64,000 nucleotides of DNA from UBA7672 sp040398465. Lineage in GTDB: Bacteria > Pseudomonadota > Alphaproteobacteria > Caulobacterales > Hyphomonadaceae. A program made the position numbers and the translations under genes. The stretch covers positions 1 through 64,000 of the forward strand of contig JBBAUA010000018.1 of NCBI GenBank assembly GCA_040398465.1, written 5' to 3'. This document shows, piece by piece, positions 6,736-14,561 of the stretch. Numbering within the stretch: position 1 is the first letter of the stretch; every line of letters begins with the position of its first letter. Below the pieces are notes generated by a model. It ran no database searches, was not told where the DNA came from, and saw only the letters and a program-made list of their open reading frames with translations.

Positions 6736-7518
6736 CTAGCGCGGCTGCATGCGGATGCCGCCGTCGAGGCGGACGGACTCGCCGTTGAAGTAGCCGTTCT
6801 GGATCATCTGCAGGGCGAGGCTGGCGTATTCATCCGGCATGCCGAGGCGCTTGGGGTTGAGGACGGTGGCGGCGAGGGCCGCTTTCACGTTCTCGGGGGC
6901 GCCGGCGAGGAGCGGGGTGTTGAACAGGCCGGGCAGGATGGTGTTCACGCGAATGCTCTCGGTGGAGAGGTCGCGGGCGATCGGCAGGGTCATGCCGATG
7001 ACGCCGCCCTTGGAGGCGGAGTAGGCGGCCTGGCCGATCTGGCCGTCTTCAGCGGCGACGGAGGCGGTGTTGACGATTGCGCCGCGATCGCCGTCGGGCA
7101 GGACGTCGAGCGTCAGCATGCCGGCGGCGGATTTCGCGATGCAGCGGAAGGTGCCGACGAGGTTGATCTGGATGATGCGGTCGAACTGCTCGAGCGGGAA
7201 TGACTTGATCTCGCCGGTTTCCTTGTTGCGGCCGGCGGTCTTGAAGGCGTTGCCGGTGCCGGCGCAGTTCACGAGGATGCGCTCCTGCCCGTTGGCAGCG
7301 CGCGCCTGTGCGAAGCCGGCGTCGACGGAGGCCTCGTTGGTGACGTTGACGTTGCAATAGACCGAGCCGGTTTCGGCGGCGAACGGAACGCCGGTCTTCT
7401 CGTTCATATCGAAGATGGCGACCTTGACGCCGTGCGCGCGCAGCGCCCTGACGGTCGCGCCGCCTAGTCCGGAGGCGCCGCCGGTGACAATGGCCGAGAT
7501 CGAGCTGTCGAGTTTCAT
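6736..7518 (-). CDS. short-chain dehydrogenase/reductase, HSD10-like
   Basis: A classical SDR of 260 residues. The cofactor motif TGGASGLG (residues 12-19), NCAG (84-87) and catalytic Ser153, Tyr166 and Lys170 (YSASK) are all present, and Asp37 after the second strand indicates NAD(H). The segment VAAEDGQIGQAAYSASKGGV and the overall pattern resemble type-2 3-hydroxyacyl-CoA dehydrogenases (HSD17B10 family), which oxidise short-chain 3-hydroxyacyl-CoA in fatty acid or isoleucine breakdown. The exact substrate is inferred. The ATG follows AGGAAA. It is intact and lies between GTA remnants g5 and g6. Confidence 0.8.
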   Translation of the reverse strand: MKLDSSISAIVTGGASGLGGATVRALRAHGVKVAIFDMNEKTGVPFAAETGSVYCNVNVTNEASVDAGFAQARAANGQERILVNCAGTGNAFKTAGRNKETGEIKSFPLEQFDRIIQINLVGTFRCIAKSAAGMLTLDVLPDGDRGAIVNTASVAAEDGQIGQAAYSASKGGVIGMTLPIARDLSTESIRVNTILPGLFNTPLLAGAPENVKAALAATVLNPKRLGMPDEYASLALQMIQNGYFNGESVRLDGGIRMQPR

Positions 7519-7596
7519 GGGGGTTTCCTGCGCGACGATTGACGTTCGCGGCAGCTTTAGTTCGGCGAAGCGCCCGCGCCTAGCCGTGACGTGAGG

Positions 7597-8544
7597 TTAG
7601 CCGGGTGAGGCGCTTTCGTACGTGTACAGGACCGATCGGTCATCGTCGGGCATGAACCAGGCGCGCAGGCCGTCATCGGTCGCTTCGAACCAGGCCGGGT
7701 TCTGGAGCATGGAGCGGCCCGACGGCGACCACAGAAGGATCGGGGTCTGCAAAAGCGGGCGAAAATCGGAGAGGTCTATGAGTTCGACGCCGCCGAGTGA
7801 GAATGAACTGCCTGCGCCCGGGAGCGAGTAGTTCGCGAGACCGGTGCAGGCCATCATGCGGCCGTCGAGGCCGTGGCAGTCCTGCCAGGAAATGTAATGC
7901 GAGCGGGCGCGGCTGATCGGCGGCGTGGTGAGATCGGCGGGGGCGACCGAGCCGTCGGGTTGCAGTGGCCAGCGATAGATCCGTGATCCGCCCCAGCTGA
8001 CGCCGATCAGGGCGCGGCCTTCGCGGTCGACGGCGATGGCGCCGATGTGGTCGGGGACGCGGAAGGCTTCGGAGACTTCGCGTGTTGATGGATTGACCCG
8101 ATAGATGATCGAGCGGCTGTTAGGGCGGTACTCCGCGACCGGGACCCAGAGCCAGCTTCCGTCGAAATCGAGCCCGCCGGGGTGATAGATGTCGCCTTCG
8201 CCGAGCGGGAGATCCGCCTGGAGAGCCCCATCGGCGCCGATTAGGAAGAGGTGGCCGCGCCCCTCGCCTGCGTCGCGGTCCATGCCTTCGATTGGCTGAG
8301 GATGGCGCTGGGTCGGGCGGATGATCTCGACTGAGGTGAAGAACACCCGATCGCCGATGCGCACCATGCCCTGGGGATGGTGTGTATGGAACGGGATCGC
8401 GGTTTGGGTGACGGCGCGCCATTGCGTTGTCCGGTCGAGCTGCATGATGCGATCGGCAAGTACGGACCCCTCGGGACGCGGCGGCGGCGTGGCCGCGCAA
8501 CCCGCGATTAAGCAGATGGCTGTCAGCGCGAAGGACCTGAGCAA
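7597..8544 (-). CDS. beta-propeller-like lipoprotein (DUF6454-type)
   Basis: The N-terminus is a lipoprotein signal peptide with lipobox LIAGC; the mature protein would be anchored through that Cys. The rest has propeller-like repeats with recurring GxLxFDGSWLWVPV, GAIAVDREGRALIGV and WYRW-like blades, and the segments FHTHHPQGMVRIGDRVFFTS and HPGGLDFDG recall the DUF6454 family. This is a recollection that a profile search should confirm. The preferred start is TTG at 8544, with GGGAG 6 nt upstream; an in-frame ATG at 8616 would put 24 polar residues ahead of the signal peptide. Function unknown. Confidence 0.6.
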   Translation of the reverse strand: MLRSFALTAICLIAGCAATPPPRPEGSVLADRIMQLDRTTQWRAVTQTAIPFHTHHPQGMVRIGDRVFFTSVEIIRPTQRHPQPIEGMDRDAGEGRGHLFLIGADGALQADLPLGEGDIYHPGGLDFDGSWLWVPVAEYRPNSRSIIYRVNPSTREVSEAFRVPDHIGAIAVDREGRALIGVSWGGSRIYRWPLQPDGSVAPADLTTPPISRARSHYISWQDCHGLDGRMMACTGLANYSLPGAGSSFSLGGVELIDLSDFRPLLQTPILLWSPSGRSMLQNPAWFEATDDGLRAWFMPDDDRSVLYTYESASPG

Positions 8545-8652
8545 GTGCGGCTCCCGTCTTTGAGACAGAGATAACCCGGAACTTCGAACATCAGCGCCTG
8601 CCGGGTCGGCGTGCATCGCTCACTGACGGTGAGCATTCAAGCGAGAAAATCC

Positions 8653-8712
8653 ATGATCGTGACGATGCTGGCGGCGCCGGCGGCGGAGCCTGTGGGGCGC
8701 TACCTGTGGACG
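8653..8712 (+). pseudogene. GTA g6 (phiE125 gp8-type connector), N-terminal scrap
   Basis: Twenty codons starting at an ATG read MIVTMLAAPAAEPV, the highly characteristic opening of the phiE125 gp8-family head-tail connector (GTA g6), after which similarity is lost within a few residues. Intact members have about 190-200 residues. The g8 remnant begins only about 20 nt later, so most of g6 and all of g7 are deleted. The fragment is short, but it sits at the expected place between the capsid and g8 remnants. Confidence 0.6.
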
Positions 8713-8731
8713 TTGCGGGGCTTGTGGCTCC

Positions 8732-9158
8732 GTGGCGGCGGGTGCGGCTGTGAGGTCGGCCGAGGAGGCGCTAGAGAGCGCGATCAGTGCGGCGCTGAAC
8801 GGCGATGCAGAGGTGTTGGCGTTACTTGGGGATCTAATGCGCTTGATGGAAAAGACGGGTTCGAGGCCGGACTATCCCTATCTCGAGATCGCAAGGCATT
8901 TCTCGGAGCCGTCTGGGGCAATGGGCGTGGACGCCAGCGAGCATCGCGTGGACCTGGTGGTCGTCATCCGGATGGACGGCGGGACAGTCGGCGTGCGCGC
9001 TATTGCGGCGATCCGCGATGCGCTGCGTGCCGCGGAACTCAAGATGGAGGGGTTGGCGGTGCGTGCTGCTCGTTCCGGCGTTTGCAGACACGCTTAGCCG
9101 AGGGCGCGGGATCTGGCGTGCGATCCTGCGGATGAGGGCGGTGGTGGAAGCCGGCTAG
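8732..9158 (+). pseudogene. GTA g8 (DUF3168 tail terminator), frameshifted
   Basis: The first frame, from a GTG at 8732, gives SAEEALESAISAALNGDAEV, then YPYLEIARHF, then HRVDLVVVIRMDGGTVGVRA and RDALRAAELKMEG. This is the DUF3168 pattern of small tail-terminator proteins. Near 9050-9060 the frame must shift by one base; the other frame then supplies the expected ending CVLLVPAFADTL and WRAILRMRAVVEAG before TAG at 9156-9158. In the unshifted frame the protein ends early with an unrelated tail. The end overlaps the last codon of the minus-strand membrane protein gene. Confidence 0.7.
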
Positions 9159-9673
9159 CGGCCGAAGCGGCCGGCTACGTAAAGCAACGCGCCGCCGAAG
9201 AGGCAGCCGATGGCGAGTTCGGCGGAGACGTGTAGCGCCGGCATGACGTTCACCAGGTCAGGCCGCGCGTGCACCATCGACGCATAGAGGCCGGCGAGGC
9301 TTCCGATGATGAGACCGGCGACGCCAAGGATGATGCCGACCGTTCGCGCATCCTCGACCAGATTGCGGCGGCGGCGGGAACTCTGCATCAGGTATTTGCG
9401 ACCCACGTCGCGGCGAAGGTTGACGAAGTGCCAGATGGCGAAGAGCACGGACAGGACTGACGCCATGATCACCGCGCCGCTCAGCGCGGTCAGGCCGGAG
9501 GCGTAAGTCGCCATGATTCCCGGCGGTTTGGCCGAAGGATCCGGCACGAAGCGCGTCAGGCCGACGATCATGGGCAAGCCGGTCAGAAGCAGCAGGACGC
9601 TGGCGCCTGAGATGATGCGCAGTCTTTTTGGGTCGCGAAAGCGCATGATGATGTCCGTGCAGAGTTCCTGCAT
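9155..9673 (-). CDS. polytopic membrane protein of unknown function
   Basis: The protein of up to 172 residues has about four hydrophobic segments (near residues 20-40, 58-85, 113-135 and 145-168) separated by Arg-rich cytoplasmic-looking loops such as NLRRDVGRKYLMQSSRRRRN. No family is recognised. The first ATG is at 9673; an alternative at 9646 (MRFRDP) has slightly better spacing to a GGAC, and neither has a strong ribosome site. It faces away from the antiporter gene at 9815, so the 140-nt gap between them probably holds divergent promoters. Confidence 0.6.
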   Translation of the reverse strand: MQELCTDIIMRFRDPKRLRIISGASVLLLLTGLPMIVGLTRFVPDPSAKPPGIMATYASGLTALSGAVIMASVLSVLFAIWHFVNLRRDVGRKYLMQSSRRRRNLVEDARTVGIILGVAGLIIGSLAGLYASMVHARPDLVNVMPALHVSAELAIGCLFGGALLYVAGRFGR

Positions 9674-9814
9674 CGCACATGACGGTTAAGGCCCCCTTGG
9701 CGGCTCGCCGAAAATTGCCGCGAGGTACAGAGGCCGCGCGATTTTCTTTGCATTCAGGATTGGCGATCTGCGAAGGTTGGATTCGTTCCGCAAAAGCAGA
9801 AGGGCCCCGCATCG

Positions 9815-11494
9815 GTGACGCACGACTCCCCATTGATTGCGCTTCTTGCCGTGGGGTTTGGCCTTGCCTTTGTATTTGGCGCGATTGCCAGCCGGCTGAA
9901 GCTTTCGCCGCTGCTGGGCTACCTTCTGGCGGGTGTCTTGATCGGACCATCGACGCCTGGCTTCGTCGCTGACGAGCGACTGGCGCAGGAGGTGGCCGAT
10001 GTCGGCGTAATCCTGCTGATGTTCGGGGTGGGGCTGCATTTCTCGCCGCGGGACCTGATGTCGGTTCGCGGCGTGGCCGTGCCGATGACGTTGCTGACGA
10101 TCTCCCTCACCGTGGCTGCCGGGATCGCTGCGTCGATGCTGCTAGGGTGGGGGCTCGAGGCGGGTGTGGTGTTCGGGCTGTCGCTGTCTGTGGCGTCGAC
10201 TGTCGTGTCGCTGCGCAACCTGCAGGACAAGCGGGTGATGCAGACGGAGCGCGGCAAGCTGACGGTTGGGTGGCTTGTGGTGGAAGACCTGGCGATGGTT
10301 CTCGCCATGGTGCTGCTGCCGACATGGGCGCAGATCCGCAGCGGGACAGAGAATGGCGAGGCAATGACGGTTCTGCAGATGCAGGATGTCGGGATCGCGG
10401 TCGCGCTGACGCTAGGCAAGGTGGCGGCGTTTGGGTTGATCATGCTTCTGGCGGGCAAGCGTCTGGTGCCGTGGATCCTGCATCGCGTTGTGCATATGGG
10501 GTCGCGCGAGTTGTTCCGGCTGTGCGTGCTGGCGATTGCGCTGGGGGTGGCTTACGCGGCGTCGGCGGTGTTCGGGATTTCGGTGGCGCTGGGAGCGCTG
10601 TTCGCCGGGCTGATCATGGCGGAAAGCGAGCTGTCGCAGCAGGCGGCGAACGAGACGCTGCCGCTGCGCGATGCGTTCGCGGTGTTGTTCTTCGTGTCGG
10701 TGGGCATGCTGTTCGATCCGCGCGTGCTGCTGGGCAATCCGTGGCCGCTGATTGCGACTGTTGGCATCATCGTGGTGTTCCGGTCAGCGGTGAGCTTTTT
10801 CCTTTTGCGCGCGTTCGGGGAATCCGGCGAGGCGGCGGCCATGGTGACTGGGGCGCGGGGGCAGATCGGCGAGTTCTCGTTCATTCTTGCCGGCATTGGC
10901 CTGCAGCTGGGCCTGATCCCGGAGGAAGCTCGCAATGCGATCCTCGGTGGGGCCATCATTTCGATCGTGTTGAACCCGCTGCTGTTCGCTGTGCTCGACC
11001 GCGTCAGCGGAAAGGTTAGAGGAGCAACGCCGCCAGTAGTGGCGCCGGCGCCGGCGGCGGCGCCCAAGCGGGCGGTGCTGATAGGCTATGGCCGCGTTGG
11101 ATCGCTGATCGGGAAGGCGCTGGATTCGGCGGGCGCCACCTATTCGGTGATCGAAGACCGGCCGGACCTGGTGGAGATCCTGCAGGGGCGCGGGATTCCG
11201 GCGGTGCTCGGAAACGGGATCTCGCACGAGACGATGATCGCGGCGGGAGCGCCGGAGGCGGACCTGATCTTCGTGACGGTGCCGGATGGATTTGAGGCGG
11301 GAGGGATCGTTGAGCTGGCGCGGAAGCTGAACCCGAAGGTTAAGGTCTACGCGCGGGCGCATTCGGATGCCGAGGTGGAGCACCTGCGCGGGCTTGGCGC
11401 CGATCTGATCGTGTCGGGCGAGCAGGAGATCGCCGACGCGATGATTGACAAGGCGACAGCGTTCATTCCGCGCCGCGTGGTGCAGCAGGCCTAG
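9815..11494 (+). CDS. Kef-type (YbaL-like) cation:proton antiporter with TrkA-N domain
   Basis: A 559-residue monovalent cation:proton antiporter-2 protein. Residues 1 to about 395 form the membrane domain with a dozen hydrophobic helices and typical motifs (LLGYLLAGVLIGPSTPG, LLMFGVGLHFS, ASTVVSLRNLQD, GALFAGLIMAES, ARGQIGEFSFILAG). Residues about 415-535 form a TrkA-N Rossmann domain starting AVLIGYGRVGSLIG that binds NAD(H) and gates transport. It exports K+ (or Na+) in exchange for protons. Length and layout match YbaL/KefB. The GTG start at 9815 has an AGAAGG upstream. It is intact and lies inside the former GTA cluster between g8 and g15 remnants. Confidence 0.85.
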   Translation: MTHDSPLIALLAVGFGLAFVFGAIASRLKLSPLLGYLLAGVLIGPSTPGFVADERLAQEVADVGVILLMFGVGLHFSPRDLMSVRGVAVPMTLLTISLTVAAGIAASMLLGWGLEAGVVFGLSLSVASTVVSLRNLQDKRVMQTERGKLTVGWLVVEDLAMVLAMVLLPTWAQIRSGTENGEAMTVLQMQDVGIAVALTLGKVAAFGLIMLLAGKRLVPWILHRVVHMGSRELFRLCVLAIALGVAYAASAVFGISVALGALFAGLIMAESELSQQAANETLPLRDAFAVLFFVSVGMLFDPRVLLGNPWPLIATVGIIVVFRSAVSFFLLRAFGESGEAAAMVTGARGQIGEFSFILAGIGLQLGLIPEEARNAILGGAIISIVLNPLLFAVLDRVSGKVRGATPPVVAPAPAAAPKRAVLIGYGRVGSLIGKALDSAGATYSVIEDRPDLVEILQGRGIPAVLGNGISHETMIAAGAPEADLIFVTVPDGFEAGGIVELARKLNPKVKVYARAHSDAEVEHLRGLGADLIVSGEQEIADAMIDKATAFIPRRVVQQA

Positions 11495-11928
11495 AGTAGC
11501 GTCGCGAGGACGCCGAGCATCTTCTCCCAGCCGGCGCGCGAGCGGTCAACGAAGTCAGCCCACTTTTCGTCCATCTCATGGATGAGGCGCAGGGAGCAGC
11601 CATCTGCGGTTCGCGTGATGTCGATTGTGACGACGGAAGGATCGTTGTCGCCGTGTCCGGCGATGTTCCATGTGAAGACGATGCGACTGGGCGGATCGAG
11701 TTCGAGATACGCGCCGATGTGGTCGATCCCGGACTCGCCGCGGCGGACCTTGTAGGAGAAGGCGCCTCCGATGTTTGGCTCGGTGTAAATGTGGAGGATC
11801 TCCTCCTCGCGCAGGAGCGGGCCGAACATGAAGCGAGCGATCATCGCGGGGTCGAGGATGGCGTCGTAGACGCGCTGGGGCGCGACGGTGAAGGTCTGGA
11901 CAGCAATGGCGGCAGTCTTCTGGGCCAA
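11491..11928 (-). CDS. SRPBCC-fold protein (AHSA1-like)
   Basis: The 145-residue protein starts with FTVAPQRVYDAILDPAMIARF and continues with GGAFSYKV, the helix-grip pattern of Aha1-C/START-like (AHSA1) proteins, and ends in a long amphipathic helix (DFVDRSRAGWEKMLGVL). These proteins bind small hydrophobic ligands; none is suggested here. The reading frame is open far upstream, but the best start is TTG at 11928, preceded by GAGGA with 8-nt spacing; upstream codons encode implausible Arg/Pro-rich sequence. Its stop overlaps the antiporter stop on the other strand. Confidence 0.7.
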   Translation of the reverse strand: MAQKTAAIAVQTFTVAPQRVYDAILDPAMIARFMFGPLLREEEILHIYTEPNIGGAFSYKVRRGESGIDHIGAYLELDPPSRIVFTWNIAGHGDNDPSVVTIDITRTADGCSLRLIHEMDEKWADFVDRSRAGWEKMLGVLATLL

Positions 11929-12082
11929 GCTACATGTCCTCTGGCCATTTTGTTGTCTCCGCCAACGGTTGGCCGGTCTCGAGCAGTGACTTGATGCTGG
12001 ACTTGATCGGCGGCTGGAGATTGCTTGCTGGGAGCGCGGGCTTGAGCTGGCCTGGCAGGCCGGCGAGTGGGAGGGAGCGTTC

Positions 12083-12439
12083 GTGCGCACCGCGCGGGCG
12101 GTGCAGCCATGGTCGCCGGCCCATGTGCGCGCGACGTGGTCGGGTGGTGGTATCGCGTTGTCGTGGATACGCCGTGCACGGAAGGGTGGCAATGGATGGG
12201 GCGCTGGCAGCCCACCGTTCGAGGGTGTGGAGGCGTACCGGGTGCGTGTCTCAGGCGGCGCTTCGATTCGCGAATGGGAGGTCGTTTCGCCTAACGTGGA
12301 TTACCTGGCGGCCCAGCAAGTCACAGATTTTCCTGCGGACGGGCTGGCGCTAGTGGAAGTGGCTCAGATCGGTCAGAATGGCGAACCGGGCAGGTGGACG
12401 GGCGTCGATATGACAATTCCCGCGCCAGAATCGGGGGAA
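12083..12439 (+). pseudogene. GTA g15 tail protein, C-terminal remnant
   Basis: About 115 codons read QPWSPAHVRA, ALSWIRRAR, GVEAYRVRVSGG, IREWEVVSP and DYLAAQQVTDF followed by VEVAQIGQNGEPG. This matches the C-terminal end of the very large last GTA structural gene (g15; about 1,300 residues), whose ending has the WSPVHLRA...WIRRTR...EAYRV...YSAAQQ pattern. No start codon or ribosome site belongs to it, and the preceding 1.2 kb of the gene is replaced by the SRPBCC gene. After about 12430 the sequence turns non-coding before dnaJ. Confidence 0.7.
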
Positions 12440-12534
12440 ACATCCAAATTCGCCTCAATATTCCCATCTTCCGGCTTGTCTTGCAGGGGTATGACGTCCC
12501 ACGCTAGGGCAAGGTTTTCGGCAAGGATCAACAG

Positions 12535-13431
12535 TTGAGCTGGGATCCCTACGCTGCGCTTGGAGTGCCCAGGGCCTCCACCGCGGAAGAGATCAGGAAG
12601 GCATACCGCAAGCTCGCAAAGGAGCTGCACCCGGACGTGCGCCCGAATGACAGCGCATCCGAGGAGCGGTTCAAGCGAGTGACGGCGGCGTTCAACCTTC
12701 TCACGGATGAAAACCTGCGCGGTCGTTTCGATCGCGGCGAGATCGATGCCGAAGGCAACGAGCGTCCACAGTTCCAGCCAGGCACGGGATTTGGCGGCGG
12801 GTTTGCGGGCGCCGCTGCCGGCGCGCGTGGGCGTGGCCAGCGCGGCGATGTATTCGAGGACCTGTTCGATGGTCTGTTCAGCCGCGGCGGCGGCAGTCGC
12901 GGATTCGGCCAGCAGCGCGGGGAGGATGTCCGCTATCGCATGGAGGTCGATTTTCTCGACGCGGTGAATGGCGGCAAGCGCCGGGTGACGATGTCGGATG
13001 GCCGCACGCTGGACCTAGCGATTCCGGCTGGGCTCACCTCTGGCCAGACTCTCAGGCTGAAGAGCCAGGGCCTGCCGGGCGCGGGGAATGGTCCGGCCGG
13101 GGATGCGCTCGTGGAGATCAAGGTTGGGGAGCATCATGTGTTTCGCCGTGATGGCGACGACATCCGCATGGATCTGAAGATCTCGCTGGCCGAGGCGGTT
13201 GAGGGCGGCAAGGTGCCAGTCGGCACGCCGTCTGGAATGGTAACCATGTCGGTGCCGCCGGGCGCGAGTTCTGGCGATCTTCTGAAGCTTCGCGGCAAGG
13301 GCGTGCAGACGCGGCCCACGCCGGGCGACCTCCTTGTCCGGCTCATGATAGTGCTGCCGCGCAAGGAAGATCCGGAGCTCAAGGAATTCATTCGTAACTG
13401 GTCTGGACGCAAGACCGACGTGCAGCGATGA
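12535..13431 (+). CDS. CbpA-type DnaJ co-chaperone
   Basis: The 298-residue type II J protein has an N-terminal J domain (residues 1-70) with HPD at 32-34 that stimulates Hsp70 ATPase. A Gly/Phe-rich linker (about 80-125) and the two beta-barrel substrate-binding domains of DnaJ-C (about 130-290) follow, with no CxxCxGxG zinc fingers. It should assist DnaK in the cytoplasm like CbpA/DnaJ2. The start is TTG at 12535, with AAGGA 7 nt upstream; the J domain begins immediately (SWDPYAALGV). Two small hairpins (13438-13455 and 13454-13467) follow the stop. Confidence 0.85.
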   Translation: MSWDPYAALGVPRASTAEEIRKAYRKLAKELHPDVRPNDSASEERFKRVTAAFNLLTDENLRGRFDRGEIDAEGNERPQFQPGTGFGGGFAGAAAGARGRGQRGDVFEDLFDGLFSRGGGSRGFGQQRGEDVRYRMEVDFLDAVNGGKRRVTMSDGRTLDLAIPAGLTSGQTLRLKSQGLPGAGNGPAGDALVEIKVGEHHVFRRDGDDIRMDLKISLAEAVEGGKVPVGTPSGMVTMSVPPGASSGDLLKLRGKGVQTRPTPGDLLVRLMIVLPRKEDPELKEFIRNWSGRKTDVQR

Positions 13432-13532
13432 AAGCTGGCATTTTCTGTAAAATGCAGTGGAAACTGCGTCGTTTTGGCGTGGCCCGCACCTGTTCAGACG
13501 GGGTTCACGGAGTCGGGACTAGACCTGTTCCC

Positions 13533-13865
13533 ATGTTGCGAAGAGCCCTGATTCCCTTGATGGCTGCCGTGCTGATGGCGAGCGCGGCGATTTCGCCCGC
13601 CCACGCCCAGCGTGGTGGCGATCGCGATCAGCCGTTCGACAATCCGTTTCAGCGCGGCGACTCCTGGGATCGTCCTCGCGACGATCGCAGCGAGCGGCAG
13701 CGCGAGGTTTCGCTGAGCGATGTGCTTCGCGATCTCCGCTCGAAGTATGGCGGTCAGCATCTCGATGCGCGGAAGTCCGGCGGGTACTACACGATTGCGT
13801 GGATGACGGAAGATGGTCGTCGCCTCAACCTGCGCGTCAATGCGTCGACAGGACGAGAAGAGTAA
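13533..13865 (+). CDS. periplasmic PepSY-like protein
   Basis: The 110-residue product has a signal peptide (MLRRALIPLM onward, cleavage after AHA near residue 25), an Arg/Asp-rich linker, and a C-terminal 55-residue domain (SLSDVLRDLRSKYGGQHLDA, YYTIAWMTEDGRRLNLRVNA, TGRE) typical of PepSY domains. PepSY proteins next to two-component genes are usually periplasmic modulators or sensors. The gene ends 14 nt before the response regulator start, so the three genes form a likely operon. I chose the ATG at 13533 because the signal peptide starts there; the earlier in-frame start at 13428 overlaps dnaJ. Confidence 0.7.
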   Translation: MLRRALIPLMAAVLMASAAISPAHAQRGGDRDQPFDNPFQRGDSWDRPRDDRSERQREVSLSDVLRDLRSKYGGQHLDARKSGGYYTIAWMTEDGRRLNLRVNASTGREE

Positions 13866-13879
13866 GGGCTGCATCAACC

Positions 13880-14560
13880 ATGAGAGTTCTTGTTGTCGAA
13901 GACGATCCCGATCTGGGCCGGCAGCTCAGTGAAGCGCTGTCGCAGGCGGGCTATGCCGTTGACCTGGCGCCGGACGGCGAGGAAGGACACTTCCTCGGCG
14001 AGACCGAGCCTTATGACGCGGCGGTGCTGGATCTCGGCCTGCCGAAGATGGACGGCGTGCGCGTGCTCGAGAAGTGGCGGACAAGCGGCAAGGACATGCC
14101 GGTTCTCATTCTCACGGCGCGCGATCGCTGGAGCGAGAAGGTTGCGGGCTTCGACGCCGGCGCGGACGATTACCTGACCAAGCCGTTTGTGACGGAAGAA
14201 CTGCTCGCGCGCCTGCGCGCGCTGATGCGGCGCGCGGCGGGTCATGCCAGCGCGGCGCTGGAGTGCGGCGATCTGCGCGTCGATACGCGTGCGGCGCGGG
14301 CGTCCGTGAATGGTGAGCCGATCAAGCTGACGGCGCATGAGTATCGCGTGCTGTCTTACCTGATGCACCATCAGGGTCGCGTCGTACCGCGGACGGAGCT
14401 GGTCGAGCATATCTACGATCAGGATTTTGATCGCGATTCGAACACGATCGAGGTGTTCGTTGGTCGTCTACGCCGCAAGATCGGCTCCAACCGCATCTTG
14501 ACGGAACGCGGGCTCGGGTATCGGTTGATCGACCCGGTAGCGGAAAAGATCGTCGACTAG
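13880..14560 (+). CDS. OmpR-family response regulator (FeuP/PhoP-like)
   Basis: The 226-residue regulator has a receiver domain (residues 1-118) with acidic pocket Glu7/Asp8/Asp9, phospho-acceptor Asp51 and Lys101 (DYLTKPF), and a winged-helix DNA-binding domain (about 128-220) with the VFVGRLRRKIG recognition segment and GLGYRL end. It should be phosphorylated by the kinase encoded 2 nt downstream and control transcription, probably of envelope or stress genes. The PepSY gene upstream completes the sensory unit. It resembles FeuP of Rhizobiales; the exact regulon is unknown. Confidence 0.85.
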   Translation: MRVLVVEDDPDLGRQLSEALSQAGYAVDLAPDGEEGHFLGETEPYDAAVLDLGLPKMDGVRVLEKWRTSGKDMPVLILTARDRWSEKVAGFDAGADDYLTKPFVTEELLARLRALMRRAAGHASAALECGDLRVDTRAARASVNGEPIKLTAHEYRVLSYLMHHQGRVVPRTELVEHIYDQDFDRDSNTIEVFVGRLRRKIGSNRILTERGLGYRLIDPVAEKIVD

Positions 14561-14561
14561 C

